DNA of 64,000 nt from Actinacidiphila rubida (GCF_900110255.1 NZ_FODD01000003.1:1-64000); one strand, 5' to 3'. Shown: positions 42,155 to 51,605, numbered from the stretch's first letter. Numbers and translations: made by a program. Notes: generated by a model not told the origin, from the letters alone.

Positions 42155-44722
42155 GTGGCTGGAACGAACCTCACGCGCGAGGAGGCGCAGGAGCGTGCGC
42201 GCCTGCTCAGCGTCGACACGTACGCGATCGAGCTGGACCTCAGCGGTGCCCAGGACGGCGGCACGTTCCGCTCGGTGACGACCGTGACCTTCGAGGTGCG
42301 CGAGGCGGGCTCCACCTTCATCGACCTCGTCGCCCCGACCGTCCACGAGGTCGTGCTCAACGGCGCACCGCTGGACGCGGCGGCGGTGTTCACCGACTCC
42401 CGGATCGCCCTGGCGGACCTGCCGGCCGGCCGCAGCGAGCTGCGGGTCGTCGCCGACTGCGCCTACACCAACACCGGCGAGGGCCTGCACCGCTTCGTCG
42501 ACCCGGTCGACAAGCAGGCCTACCTGTACACGCAGTTCGAGGTGCCGGACGCGCGCCGCGTCTTCGCCAGCTTCGAGCAGCCCGACCTGAAGGCGTCCTT
42601 CGCCTTCACCGTCACGGCTCCGCAGGGCTGGACGGTGATCTCCAACTCGCCGACGCCCGAGCCGTCCGCGGACGGCGTGTGGACCTTCGAGCCCACCCCG
42701 CGCATCTCGAGCTACATCACCGCGCTGATCGCCGGGCCCTACGCGTCCGTGCACAGCAGCTGGGAGGGCGACGGGCGCAGCGTGCCGCTCGCCATCTACT
42801 GCCGCCCCTCGCTCGCCGAGCACCTGGACGCCGACGCGATCTTCGCCGTCACCCGGCAGGGCTTCGACTGGTTCGAGGAGAAGTTCGACTACGCGTACCC
42901 GTTCGCGAAGTACGACCAGCTGTTCGTGCCGGAGTTCAACGCCGGCGCGATGGAGAACGCGGGCGCGGTGACGATCCGCGACCAGTACGTGTTCCGCTCG
43001 AAGGTGACGGACGCGGCCTACGAGGTGCGGGCCGAGACGATCCTCCACGAGCTGGCCCACATGTGGTTCGGCGACCTGGTCACCATGGAGTGGTGGAACG
43101 ACCTGTGGCTGAACGAGTCGTTCGCCACCTACACCTCCATCGCCTGCCAGGCGCACGCCCCGGGCTCGAAGTGGCCGCACGCCTGGACCACCTTCGCCAA
43201 CTCCATGAAGACCTGGGCCTACCGGCAGGACCAGCTGCCCTCCACCCACCCGATCATGGCGGAGATCAACGACCTGGACGACGTCCTGGTCAACTTCGAC
43301 GGCATCACCTATGCCAAGGGCGCCTCGGTGCTCAAGCAGCTGGTGGCCTACGTCGGGATGGACGAGTTCTTCGCCGGCGTGCAGGCGTATTTCAAGAGCC
43401 ACGCCTGGGGGAACACCCGGCTCAGCGACCTGCTGGGCGCCCTGGAGGAGACGTCCGGCCGCGACCTGAAGACGTGGTCGAAGGCGTGGCTGGAGACCGC
43501 GGGCATCAACGTGCTGCGGCCGGAGATCACCGTCGACGCCGACGGCGTGCTGACGTCCTTCGCGGTCCGCCAGGAGGCCCCCGCGCTGCCGGCCGGCGCC
43601 AAGGGCGAGGCGGTGTTGCGCCCGCACCGCATCGCGATCGGCGCGTACGACCTCAAGGACGGCCGCCTGGAGCGCACCACGCGCGTGGAGCTGGACGTGG
43701 ACGGCGAGCTGACGGCCGTGCCCGAGCTGACCGGCGTCCGCCGTCCCGACGTGATCCTGCTCAACGACGACGACCTGTCGTACGCCAAGGTGCGGATGGA
43801 CGAGCAGTCGCTGGCCACGGTCCGCGACCACCTGGGCGACTTCACCGAGTCGCTGCCGCGCGCCCTGGTGTGGGCGTCGGCGTGGGACATGACGCGTGAC
43901 GGTGAACTGGCCGCCCGCGACTACGTGGAGCTGGTGCTGCACGGCATCGGCAAGGAGTCCGACATCGGCGTGGTGCAGTCGCTGCACCGGCAGGTCAAGC
44001 TCGCCCTCGACCTGTACGCCGACCCGGCCTGGCGCGAGACGGGCCTGGCCCGCTGGACCGAGGCCACCCAGGAGCACCTGGCCGCCGCCGCGCCCGGCAG
44101 CGACCACCAGCTCGCCTGGGCCCGCGCGTTCGCGGCCACCGCGCGCACCCCCGAGCAGCTCGACCTGCTGGCGGGGCTGCTCGACGGGTCCGAGGAGTTC
44201 GCGGGCCTGGACATCGACACCGACCTGCGCTGGGCGCTGCTGTCCCGGCTCGCCGCGACCGGCCGGGCCTCGGACGAGGCGATCGACGCCGAGCTGGTCC
44301 GCGACCCCACGTCGGCCGGCGAGGAGCACGCGGCGGCGGCCCGTGCGGGCCGGCCCACGGCCGAGGCCAAGGGCGAGGTGTGGGCCTCGGTCGTGGAGAG
44401 CGACAAGCTGCCGAACGCCGTGCAGGAAGCGGTGATCGGCGGATTCGTGCAGGCCGACCAGCGCGACCTGCTCGCCCCCTACACCGAGCGGTACTTCGCC
44501 GCGGTCAAGGACGTGTGGGAGTCCCGCAGCCACGAGATGGCGCAGCAGATCGTGGTCGGGCTGTACCCGGCGCTCCAGGTCTCGCAGGCCACCCTCGACG
44601 CCACCGACGCGTGGCTGGCCGGGCAGGACGCGGTCCCGGCGCTGCGCCGCCTGGTCACCGAGGCCCGCGCGGGCGTGGAGCGGGCGCTGCGCGCCCAGGC
44701 CGTGGACGCCGCCCGCTCCTGA
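42155..44722 (+). CDS. pepN: Aminopeptidase N (M1 family)
   Basis: 855 residues from GTG 42155 (MAGTNLTREEAQERARLL); AAGGAG lies 11 nt upstream. Gly-264 opens the substrate-binding motif GAMEN, and His-298 starts the zinc motif HELAHMWFGDLVTMEWWNDLWLNE, giving HExxH plus the downstream Glu. The C-terminal half is the helical ERAP1-like domain. It removes N-terminal amino acids from peptides in the cytoplasm. Length and motifs are normal for the family. Another aminopeptidase N gene ends this window at 63447, and the two C-termini are clearly homologous. Confidence 0.96.
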   Translation: MAGTNLTREEAQERARLLSVDTYAIELDLSGAQDGGTFRSVTTVTFEVREAGSTFIDLVAPTVHEVVLNGAPLDAAAVFTDSRIALADLPAGRSELRVVADCAYTNTGEGLHRFVDPVDKQAYLYTQFEVPDARRVFASFEQPDLKASFAFTVTAPQGWTVISNSPTPEPSADGVWTFEPTPRISSYITALIAGPYASVHSSWEGDGRSVPLAIYCRPSLAEHLDADAIFAVTRQGFDWFEEKFDYAYPFAKYDQLFVPEFNAGAMENAGAVTIRDQYVFRSKVTDAAYEVRAETILHELAHMWFGDLVTMEWWNDLWLNESFATYTSIACQAHAPGSKWPHAWTTFANSMKTWAYRQDQLPSTHPIMAEINDLDDVLVNFDGITYAKGASVLKQLVAYVGMDEFFAGVQAYFKSHAWGNTRLSDLLGALEETSGRDLKTWSKAWLETAGINVLRPEITVDADGVLTSFAVRQEAPALPAGAKGEAVLRPHRIAIGAYDLKDGRLERTTRVELDVDGELTAVPELTGVRRPDVILLNDDDLSYAKVRMDEQSLATVRDHLGDFTESLPRALVWASAWDMTRDGELAARDYVELVLHGIGKESDIGVVQSLHRQVKLALDLYADPAWRETGLARWTEATQEHLAAAAPGSDHQLAWARAFAATARTPEQLDLLAGLLDGSEEFAGLDIDTDLRWALLSRLAATGRASDEAIDAELVRDPTSAGEEHAAAARAGRPTAEAKGEVWASVVESDKLPNAVQEAVIGGFVQADQRDLLAPYTERYFAAVKDVWESRSHEMAQQIVVGLYPALQVSQATLDATDAWLAGQDAVPALRRLVTEARAGVERALRAQAVDAARS

Positions 44723-44729
44723 CCACGCG

Positions 44730-44766
44730 GCGTTCCGGGGAGTGGCCCCGCCGCTCCCCGGAACGC
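44730..44766. terminator. 13-bp stem-loop terminator after pepN
   Basis: GCGTTCCGGGGAG (44730-44742) pairs perfectly with CTCCCCGGAACGC (44754-44766) across an 11-nt loop, 8 bp after the pepN stop. Confidence 0.8.
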
Positions 44767-44785
44767 GGTCGGCGCGCCAGCCGGT

Positions 44786-44877
44786 GCCAATCCGCGCCTG
44801 AGGGTGCGTGAGGCTGTCTGGGGCGCCGCGCCACGGGTGACGGGCTCCCGAGGGCGCCAACCCGCGCCTGAAGGCGC
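44786..44877. repeat. Imperfect direct repeat, 22 bp, 70 bp apart
   Basis: GCCAATCCGCGCCTGAGGGTGC (44786-44807) and GCCAACCCGCGCCTGAAGGCGC (44856-44877) differ at three positions; a weaker copy follows near 44885. The rest of the 297-bp pepN-acetyltransferase gap shows no gene. Confidence 0.7.
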
Positions 44878-45019
44878 CACCTGCGGCCTGACGGCCACTG
44901 ACGGCGCCATGGGCACCGTCACCAGCCCGGGGTCGTGACCCTCGCTTGCGGCCCGCGTGGGCCCGCCCCCGGGGGCGGATTGCGGCGGGGCGCGCGGCGG
45001 CGGGTGGCAGGATGCCCGG

Positions 45020-45583
45020 ATGGACGACGTCGAGGTGCGGTTGCGCACCGCTCACACCGCTGAGCTGGACCGCGTGGAACTGGCCGCGATCCGCACCCTG
45101 CTCGACGACGCCTTCGCCGGGCACGCGGACGGCGAGTTCACCGACGCCGACTGGGACCACACCCTCGGCGGCACGCACGTCATGGCGTGGGAGGGCGACG
45201 CGCTGATCGGGCACGCCGCCGTGGTGCAGCGGCGGCTGCTGCACGGCGGGCGGGCGCTGCGCACCGGCTATGTCGAGGCCGTCGCGGTCCGCGCCGACCG
45301 CCGCCGCCGCGGGCACGGCGGCGCGCTGATGACGGTCGCCGAGCGGTACGTCCGCGGCGGCTACCAACTGGGCGCGCTGGGCGCGGCGGAGGAGGCCGTG
45401 GACCTCTACGCCGGCCGCGGCTGGCTGCTGTGGCAGGGCCCGACGTCCGCGCTCACGCCGGACGGCGGGGTCGTCCCGACCCCCGACGTCGACGGCTGGA
45501 TCTACGTCTTCCCGCTGGACCACACCCCGCTGGACCCCTCGGCGCCGCTGACGTGCGACTGGCGCGACGGCGACGTGTGGTGA
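45020..45583 (+). CDS. GNAT acetyltransferase resembling aminoglycoside 2'-N-acetyltransferase AAC(2')-I
   Basis: 187 residues from ATG 45020. Alignable along its length with mycobacterial AAC(2')-Ic by eye: DADWDHTLGGTHVMAW, GHAAVVQRRLLHGGRALRTGYVEAVAVRADRRRRGHGGALM, GAYQLGAL-like GGYQLGALGAAEEAVDLYAGRGWLLWQGPTS, and the terminal LTCDWRDGDVW. The Arg-rich RRRRGHGG loop binds acetyl-CoA. AAC(2') enzymes acetylate the 2' amino group of aminoglycosides; in mycobacteria they are intrinsic chromosomal genes that may have another physiological substrate. The same may hold here. Single gene, not in a resistance cluster. Confidence 0.88.
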   Translation: MDDVEVRLRTAHTAELDRVELAAIRTLLDDAFAGHADGEFTDADWDHTLGGTHVMAWEGDALIGHAAVVQRRLLHGGRALRTGYVEAVAVRADRRRRGHGGALMTVAERYVRGGYQLGALGAAEEAVDLYAGRGWLLWQGPTSALTPDGGVVPTPDVDGWIYVFPLDHTPLDPSAPLTCDWRDGDVW

Positions 45584-45903
45584 GCGGCGCGGCGCCGCCA
45601 CTCCACCACCCCGCCGCGCCACCCCGCGCCAATCGGGTGATCCGACTTGTCGGGTGATCCGGTTCGGTGATGGCCCCGGCGTGCCTGCGGCGCCGTCCGG
45701 ACGCGCCGGGTCATGGTGAGGCCAACCGCTTCCTCCTCGTTGGTCACTTGTTCACCCACAGCCCCCATCGCACCACACCGGACCTCCCGAACCATTCTCC
45801 GCAGGGATCCCGCCACGGACGGATCGGATCCCGGCTCCGGCAGCTCCAGGCTCAACGCTCACGTTTCGCGCGCGAAGGCTCCAAGCTCTAGGGAGGAACG
45901 TCC
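45584..45903. other. Gap upstream of the phospholipase C gene
   Basis: No gene seen. A short direct repeat CGGGTGATCCG occurs at about 45635 and 45652. A GTTCACC sequence (45750-45756) is half of a Streptomyces PHO box, but the adjacent 11-mer does not complete a proper direct repeat. The last 20 bp hold the ribosome site GGGAGGAAC. Confidence 0.4.
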
Positions 45904-47331
45904 ATGGCCGAGTTGACACGACGCCGGCTCCTCGGATCGGCGGCGGGTGCGATCGGCGGCGCGGCGGCGCTCTCGCTGCTGCCGCCCAGCGTCAGGAAGG
46001 CGGTCGCCGCGGGTGCCCCCGCGGGCGGCTCGATCAGCGACATCAAGCACGTGGTCCTGCTGATGCAGGAGAACCGCTCCTTCGACCACTACTTCGGCAC
46101 GCTCTCCGGGGTCCGCGGCTTCGCCGACCCGGACGCGCTCACGCTGTCCACCGGGCGCTCGGTGTTCTACCAGCCCGACTCCGTGAACCCCGACGGCTAC
46201 CTGCTCCCCTTCCACCTGGACACCAAGTCCACCAGCGCCCAGGCGATCCCCTCCACCAGCCACGCCTGGTCGGTGCAGCACCAGGCGTGGAACAACGGCA
46301 GGATGGACAAGTGGCTGCCCGCGCACCGTTCCGCGGACGGCGCCAACGGCCCCTACGTGATGGGCTACTACACGCGGGACGACATCCCGTTCCAGTTCGC
46401 GCTGGCCGAGGCGTTCACGGTGTGCGACAACTACTTCTGCTCGGTGATGGGCCCGACCTGGCCCAACCGCCTCTACTGGATGACCGGCACGATCGACCCC
46501 GGCGGCACCAAGGGCGGCCCGGTCATCTCCAACAGCGCGCCCAAGCCGTACCGCTGGACCACCTACGCCGAGCGCCTGGAGGCGGCCGGCGTCAGCTGGA
46601 AGGTGTACCAGCAGAGCGACGACTACGGCTGCAACGTGCTGGAGTACTTCGGCAACTTCCAGAGCGCGCAGCCGGGTTCCGCGCTCTACGAGAAGGGCGT
46701 GCGGCCGCAGGCGGAGGGCACGTTCGAGGACGACGCGCGCAACGACCGCCTGCCGGCGGTCTCGTGGATCATCCCGACCAGCACCGACTCCGAGCACCCC
46801 GACTACCTTCCGGCGGCCGGCGCGGACTTCGTGGCGCGCAAGCTGGAGGCCATCGCGTCCAACCCGGACGTGTGGGCCAAGACCGCGTTCATCCTCAACT
46901 ACGACGAGAACGACGGCCTGTTCGACCACGTCCCGCCGCCCACCGCGCCCGCCGGCACGGCCGGCGAGTTCGTGTCGAACCTGCCGATCGGCGCCGGGTT
47001 CCGGGTGCCGGCGATCGTCGTGTCGCCGTGGACGGTCGGCGGCTGGGTGGCGAGCGAGGCGTTCGACCACACGTCGCCGCTGCGGTTCCTGGAGGCCGTC
47101 ACGGGCGTCCGGGAGACGAACGTCTCGGCCTGGCGGCGGCAGACGTTCGGCGACATGACCTCGGTGTTCCGGTTCGCCGACACCCAGACCGACCCGCCGG
47201 CGCTGCCCACGGACACCGCGGCCCAGCTGGCGCAGGCCGAGCAGGAGGTCGCCACCCTGCCCAAGCCGAAGCTGCCCGGCGCCGCGCAGAACATCCCGCA
47301 ACAGGAGCCGGGCAGCCGCCCGCACGTGTAA
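45904..47331 (+). CDS. Tat-exported phospholipase C / acid phosphatase-type phosphoesterase
   Basis: 475 residues from ATG 45904 with GGGAGGA 9 nt upstream. Twin-arginine signal TRRRLLGSAAGAIGGAAAL at the N-terminus. Catalytic domain of the PLC/AcpA superfamily: LLMQENRSFDHYFGTLSG supplies the metal-binding Glu and Asn, SVMGPTWPNRLYWMTG and ILNYDENDGLFDHVPPP the remaining site residues. It lacks the C-terminal beta domains of the large PlcH-type enzymes. Likely releases phosphate from phospholipids outside the cell. Three homologues are common in streptomycetes; whether PhoP controls this one is open. Confidence 0.92.
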   Translation: MAELTRRRLLGSAAGAIGGAAALSLLPPSVRKAVAAGAPAGGSISDIKHVVLLMQENRSFDHYFGTLSGVRGFADPDALTLSTGRSVFYQPDSVNPDGYLLPFHLDTKSTSAQAIPSTSHAWSVQHQAWNNGRMDKWLPAHRSADGANGPYVMGYYTRDDIPFQFALAEAFTVCDNYFCSVMGPTWPNRLYWMTGTIDPGGTKGGPVISNSAPKPYRWTTYAERLEAAGVSWKVYQQSDDYGCNVLEYFGNFQSAQPGSALYEKGVRPQAEGTFEDDARNDRLPAVSWIIPTSTDSEHPDYLPAAGADFVARKLEAIASNPDVWAKTAFILNYDENDGLFDHVPPPTAPAGTAGEFVSNLPIGAGFRVPAIVVSPWTVGGWVASEAFDHTSPLRFLEAVTGVRETNVSAWRRQTFGDMTSVFRFADTQTDPPALPTDTAAQLAQAEQEVATLPKPKLPGAAQNIPQQEPGSRPHV

Positions 47332-47523
47332 GGCCGATCGCCGGCGCCAGCGCAGGCTGCCCCCGCCCGGTCGCGCTTGCGGCGGGTACGGCACCGGCCC
47401 GGGTCCGGGACGGCCGGAGTAATTCGGTTGGCCCGGACCCCGGCCCCCGCTACGGTCCTGTCTTTCGGCCCGTGCCGCGGACTCGCCGCATGCGCCAGGA
47501 GCGGCGGGCGGAGGGCACGGACG

Positions 47524-49008
47524 ATGGCGCCGGGCAGGACCAGACGACTCGGACGGCGCGGACTTCCCGGCTCCCCACGGCGGTTCGCCGGTCTGGTGCG
47601 TCCCCGGCCCTCCGCGGACCCGGCACCGGGCGAAGGCCGCACGGGCGGGCCCGGCGGCCTGGGCCGCCGCTTCCACACGCTGTGGGCGGCCAACTCGGTG
47701 TCCACCCTCGGCGACGGGGTGGTGGAGACCGCGGCACCGCTGCTCGTGGCCTCGGTGTCCGACGACCCCGTACTGATCGGCTTCGCCGCGCTCGTCGGCC
47801 AACTTCCCTGGCTGATCTTCTCCTTGGTGAGCGGCGTCGTCGTGGACCGGCTCGACCGGCGGCGGCTGATCGTGGCGGTCGACGTGCTGCGCGGCCTCGT
47901 GACGGCCGTGCTGACGCTGGCGGTGGCCACCGGGCACGCGACGATCCCGGTGATCTACGCGTGCGCGTTCCTCCTCGGCACGGGGGAGACCCTGGCGCAG
48001 ACCGCCGCGTCGAGCCTGGTGCCCGCGGTGGTGCCGTCCGACCTGCTGCCGCAGGCCAACGCCCGCCTGCACGGCTCGTTCTTCGTGCTCAACAGGTTCG
48101 CCGGACGGCCGCTGGGCGCCTGGCTGTTCGTGCTGGCGACCGCGCTGCCGTTCGGCCTGAACGCCGCCTCGTTCCTCGTCTCCGCGGCCCTGATCGCCAC
48201 GCTGCGCGGGCTGCGCCCGGAACCGGCCGCGGGCTCCGGCGCTCGTTCCGGCGCTCCTGCCGGCGGGAACTCCGGTCAGAGATCCGGTCAGGAATCGGGT
48301 GGGAACTCAGGCCGGACCTCGGACGCCGCCGCGGGCGGGAAGGGGACCGGGGCTCGGGAGCCCGAAGGCCGGTCCGTGCGGCGCGACATCGCCGAGGGCG
48401 TGCGCTGGGTGTGGCACGAGCCGGTGATCCGGATGATGTCGCTGACGTTGTGCCTGATGAACGCCACCCTGCTCGCCGGCTTCTCGATCATGGTCCTGTA
48501 TGCCCGGGACCGGCTGGGTCTGGGCGCCGTCGGCTACGGCGTGCTCATGGGCGCCAGCGCGGTCGGCGGGATCCTGGGCGCGCTCGTGGCGCCCGCGCTG
48601 CAGGCCCGCTGCTCCGCCTCGCTGTTGCTTCGCGCGGGCCTGATCATGGAGACCCTCACCCATTTCGGGCTGGCGCTGGCCGGCGCGCCCTGGGCCGCGG
48701 GCGCGGTCCTGGCGTTCTTCGGCATGCACAGTTCGGTGCTGGGCGCGGTCGAGACGACGTTCCGGCAGCGGCGGGTGCCGGAGGAACTGCGCGGGCGGGT
48801 GCAGAGCGTGTTCTTCATGTTCGCGATCGGCGGGAACGTGGTGGGCGCGCTGATCGGCGGGCCGCTGGTGCGCTGGCAGGGTGTCACCGCGCCGTTCTGG
48901 TGCTCGGCGGTGGCGATGACCCTCGTCACGGTCGTGGCGTGGCGGCCGTTCGGCCGGAACCTGGACCGCTCTCCGTCCCGCTCCCTCCCGGTGGCCGCCC
49001 AGCCGTGA
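47524..49008 (+). CDS. MFS exporter (EntS/MMR-like)
   Basis: 494 residues from ATG 47524 with GGAGGG 9 nt upstream; the frame to 47377 is not supported. Twelve membrane segments are split by a Gly/Ser-rich central loop of about 60 residues (GNSGQRSGQESGGNSGRTS flavour). First helices FHTLWAANSVSTLGDGVVETAAPLLV and the DRLDRRRL loop are typical of the EntS/DHA3 subgroup of drug or siderophore exporters. Its 3' end overlaps the convergent EamA gene by 83 bp. Upstream 47332-47523 shows no clear element. Confidence 0.88.
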   Translation: MAPGRTRRLGRRGLPGSPRRFAGLVRPRPSADPAPGEGRTGGPGGLGRRFHTLWAANSVSTLGDGVVETAAPLLVASVSDDPVLIGFAALVGQLPWLIFSLVSGVVVDRLDRRRLIVAVDVLRGLVTAVLTLAVATGHATIPVIYACAFLLGTGETLAQTAASSLVPAVVPSDLLPQANARLHGSFFVLNRFAGRPLGAWLFVLATALPFGLNAASFLVSAALIATLRGLRPEPAAGSGARSGAPAGGNSGQRSGQESGGNSGRTSDAAAGGKGTGAREPEGRSVRRDIAEGVRWVWHEPVIRMMSLTLCLMNATLLAGFSIMVLYARDRLGLGAVGYGVLMGASAVGGILGALVAPALQARCSASLLLRAGLIMETLTHFGLALAGAPWAAGAVLAFFGMHSSVLGAVETTFRQRRVPEELRGRVQSVFFMFAIGGNVVGALIGGPLVRWQGVTAPFWCSAVAMTLVTVVAWRPFGRNLDRSPSRSLPVAAQP

Positions 49009-50014
49009 CCTCCGCGGGCGCCGGACGGGACGCGCCCCCGGGGGCCGCCGCACGGCCGGCACCCGCCGACCGCTGCCCGGCCAGGCTGCCGCCCAACGCC
49101 AGTGCCATGCCCAGCAGTTGCCAGCCGCCGAGTGCCTGGCCCAGGGCCACCCAGCCGATCACCGCGGCCGACACCGTGCTCAGGAACGTCAGCAGGCTCA
49201 CCGAGGCGGCCGGCAGCCGCCCGATCCCGCGGAACCACAGGACGTACGCCAGCGCGCTGTTGACCAGGGCGAGGTAGGCGTAGCCGAGGACGTTGCGGCC
49301 GTCCAGCGCGGGCGGCGGTCCCTCGGCCAGCAGCGCCACCGGGGCGATCAGCAGGCCGCCGGCGGTCAACTGCCAGCCGGTGAAGGCCAGCGGGCCGACG
49401 CCCTCCGGCCGCCCCCACCGCTTGGTGAGCACGGTGCCCGCGGCCATCGACGCGGCGCCCACCAGACCGGCGAGCACGCCCACCGGGTCGAGCGCGGCGC
49501 CCGGCCGCAGCACCACCAGGCTCACCCCGAGGGCGCCGACCACGGCCCCGGCGACCGTGCGGGCCCCCGGCCGCTCGCGCAGCAGCACCGTCGACAGCCC
49601 GGCGACGCACAGCGGCCCCACCGCGCCGACGACCGCCGCGACCCCGCCGGGCAGCCGGTAGGCGGCGAGGAACAGCAGCGGGAAGAACACCCCGATGTTC
49701 AGGGCGCCCAACACCGCCGCCTTCCCCCACCAGGCGCCGCGCGGCAGGGTCCGGGTGGCCCCCACCAGCAGCAGCCCCGCGGGCAGCGCCCGCATCAGGC
49801 CCGCGAACAGCGGCCGGTCGGGCGGCAGGAACTGCGTGGTGACGGCGTAGGTGGAACCCCAGGCGAGCGGTGCCAGGGCGGTCACGGCGACGGTGGCCGC
49901 CGTGCCCGCCCTGGAGCCGCCGGGGGCCGTGCGGGGGCCCGTGCCCTCGAGGGCCGGGGCCGTGCCCGGGGATGCGGTGGTGCCGGTGGATGGGGTGGTG
50001 CCGGTCGTGGACAC
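48926..50014 (-). CDS. EamA/DMT-family permease
   Basis: 362 residues from GTG 50014 with GGAGGA upstream. Ten membrane segments in two EamA repeats; the first contains PLAWGSTYAVTTQFLPPDRPLFAGLMRALPAG, the typical RhaT/YdcZ start, and the second repeats after GWQLTAGGLLIAPVALLAEG. The N-terminus has a Thr/Gly/Pro-rich 30-residue lead. Its last ~28 codons lie antisense to the end of the MFS gene. Substrate unknown; such permeases export amino acids or nucleosides. Confidence 0.88.
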   Translation of the reverse strand: MSTTGTTPSTGTTASPGTAPALEGTGPRTAPGGSRAGTAATVAVTALAPLAWGSTYAVTTQFLPPDRPLFAGLMRALPAGLLLVGATRTLPRGAWWGKAAVLGALNIGVFFPLLFLAAYRLPGGVAAVVGAVGPLCVAGLSTVLLRERPGARTVAGAVVGALGVSLVVLRPGAALDPVGVLAGLVGAASMAAGTVLTKRWGRPEGVGPLAFTGWQLTAGGLLIAPVALLAEGPPPALDGRNVLGYAYLALVNSALAYVLWFRGIGRLPAASVSLLTFLSTVSAAVIGWVALGQALGGWQLLGMALALGGSLAGQRSAGAGRAAAPGGASRPAPAEVTAGRPPGGSGTESGPGSGRTAATPRP

Positions 50015-50140
50015 GGGGTCCTCCGGGGGATCGGGCTGCGGGTGGCCGGGCTGCGGGAGAGCGAGGACTTCGCGGGCTTCGGTGACTCCGTGGATCCCGG
50101 TGCGCCGGAGCCGGGGCGCGGGGAAGAGGGCCGGGCGAGG

Positions 50141-51496
50141 TCAGACGCGGGCCGGGCGCGGCGCGGCCGGCGTGGAGGTGAACACCGGTGCGGGCGCGGT
50201 GAGATGGACCGCGTCGGCGGGCAGGTGCCGCTCCAGCGCGACGAGGAGCGCCGCCGCGGACAGGGCCGTGCCGGTCAGCACCAGCCACGGCAGCCGTGCG
50301 TCGGCCGCCTCCAGCAGCGTGAACAGCGAGGGGGCCAGGGTGCTCGCGAGCGACCAGCTCAGCTGGTAGGCGGCCATGTAGCGGCCGCGCAGCTCCTGCG
50401 GCGCGGCCGCGACGGCCAGCGTGCTGGAGGACGGGCTGTGCACCAGCTCGGCCCCCGTGTAGAGGCCGACCAGCGCGAAGAGCACCACCGGCACCACCCA
50501 GCCGGACTGCGGCCGTGCCGCGGCCAGCGCGGCCAGTCCCGCGAAGGCGGTCGCGAACAGCACCGCGCCGAGCGCCGCGGCCCGCGTACGCCGGGCCCCC
50601 CGCCGCCGCACGCCCGCGGCGACCGTCACGCCCCCCACCGCGCACAGCACGGTGTTGACGGTGAACGCCGCGCCGGTGAGGGCCTGCGGCTCGCCGAGGG
50701 TGCCCCCGATGAACAGCGGGAACAGCACGGCCAGCGCCGAATAGCCCAGCGCGGTGAGGAAGTTGGCGCCGGTCAGGCCGAGGAACGGCTTGTCCCGGAA
50801 CACCGTCCGGTAGCCGCCGGTCCGCGCGCCCGCGACCGTCGCCGCCCTCGCCGTCGCGGACGCCCCCGCCGTCCCCACGCCCCCGAGGTCGGCCGCGGGC
50901 CGCCGTTCCACCCGGACCCGGCGCATCAGCAGGGCCGCCGTCGCGAAGCTCGCGGCGTTCAGCCAGGCCGTCAGCACGAAGCCGCGGTCCCCGCACAGCG
51001 CGACGACCAGCGAGGCCAGCAGGGCGCCCGAGCCGAGGCCCGCGTTGCGCAGGGCGCGGGCCGAGGCCTGCAGCCGGTCCCGGTCGGCGCCCTGCGCGAC
51101 CTCGCCGATCCACGCCTGCTGGACGGCCGGGAAGGCCCGGTCCCCGGCGGCCGTGACGAGCGCGACCGCGGCGAACGCGGGCAGGGCGGTGGCGAGGGGG
51201 TAGAGGGCGAACCCGGTGCCGCGCACCCCGTAGAGCAGCAGTTGCACCCGCCGGGCGCCGTACCGGTCCACCGCCGCGCCGGCCAGCGGCAGCGCGGTCA
51301 TCCCGATCAGGCCGACCGCCGTGAGCACCGCGCCGACGACCGTGAACGACAGGCCGGTGATGTGGTGGAAGAAGACCAGGCTGAACGGGACGTACATGCC
51401 GGAGCCGAGGCTGTCGACCGCCATGGCGGCGAGCATCGAGCGCTCGCGGGGCATCCGGGCGGACGAGTCGCGGGTACGGAGGCGGCTACGGGTCAC
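50141..51496 (-). CDS. MFS exporter divergent from a MarR gene
   Basis: 451 residues from GTG 51496. Twelve membrane segments: MLAAMAVDSLGSGMYVPFSLVFFHHITGLS opens helix 1, and DRYGARRVQLLLYGVRG is the A-loop of the family. It is transcribed away from the marR gene across a region with a 30-bp palindrome covering its promoter. The natural reading is MarR-controlled efflux of a toxic compound. Confidence 0.9.
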   Translation of the reverse strand: MTRSRLRTRDSSARMPRERSMLAAMAVDSLGSGMYVPFSLVFFHHITGLSFTVVGAVLTAVGLIGMTALPLAGAAVDRYGARRVQLLLYGVRGTGFALYPLATALPAFAAVALVTAAGDRAFPAVQQAWIGEVAQGADRDRLQASARALRNAGLGSGALLASLVVALCGDRGFVLTAWLNAASFATAALLMRRVRVERRPAADLGGVGTAGASATARAATVAGARTGGYRTVFRDKPFLGLTGANFLTALGYSALAVLFPLFIGGTLGEPQALTGAAFTVNTVLCAVGGVTVAAGVRRRGARRTRAAALGAVLFATAFAGLAALAAARPQSGWVVPVVLFALVGLYTGAELVHSPSSSTLAVAAAPQELRGRYMAAYQLSWSLASTLAPSLFTLLEAADARLPWLVLTGTALSAAALLVALERHLPADAVHLTAPAPVFTSTPAAPRPARV

Positions 51497-51526
51497 GGCG
51501 TCACGGCTCCCTGGGAGTAGGTCGTT

Positions 51527-51568
51527 GGTAAGTAGCTTAGCGCTAAGCTACTTACCGTCAAGCTACTT
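51527..51568. promoter_or_regulatory. MarR operator: 30-bp perfect palindrome plus an extra half-site
   Basis: 51527-51556 is its own reverse complement over all 30 bases; the core arms are AAGTAGCTTAG and CTAAGCTACTT around CGCT. A further half-site AAGCTACTT lies at 51560-51568. The element is centred in the 109-bp gap between the divergent MFS and MarR genes, so one site can govern both promoters. Confidence 0.92.
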
Positions 51569-51605
51569 TCTTGCGACCAAGCGAACGGGGAGCGATACTG
51601 GGGCC

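Noticed and set aside
42128..45622. 1164-residue minus-strand ORF opposite pepN and the acetyltransferase
   Set aside because: Antisense shadow of strongly coding plus-strand genes; composition (long Val/Leu/Arg/Gly runs) is what GC-rich antisense frames give, with no domain.
45739..45760. PHO box upstream of the phospholipase C gene
   Set aside because: Only one GTTCACC unit fits; the neighbouring 11-mer does not match, so PhoP control is not supported.
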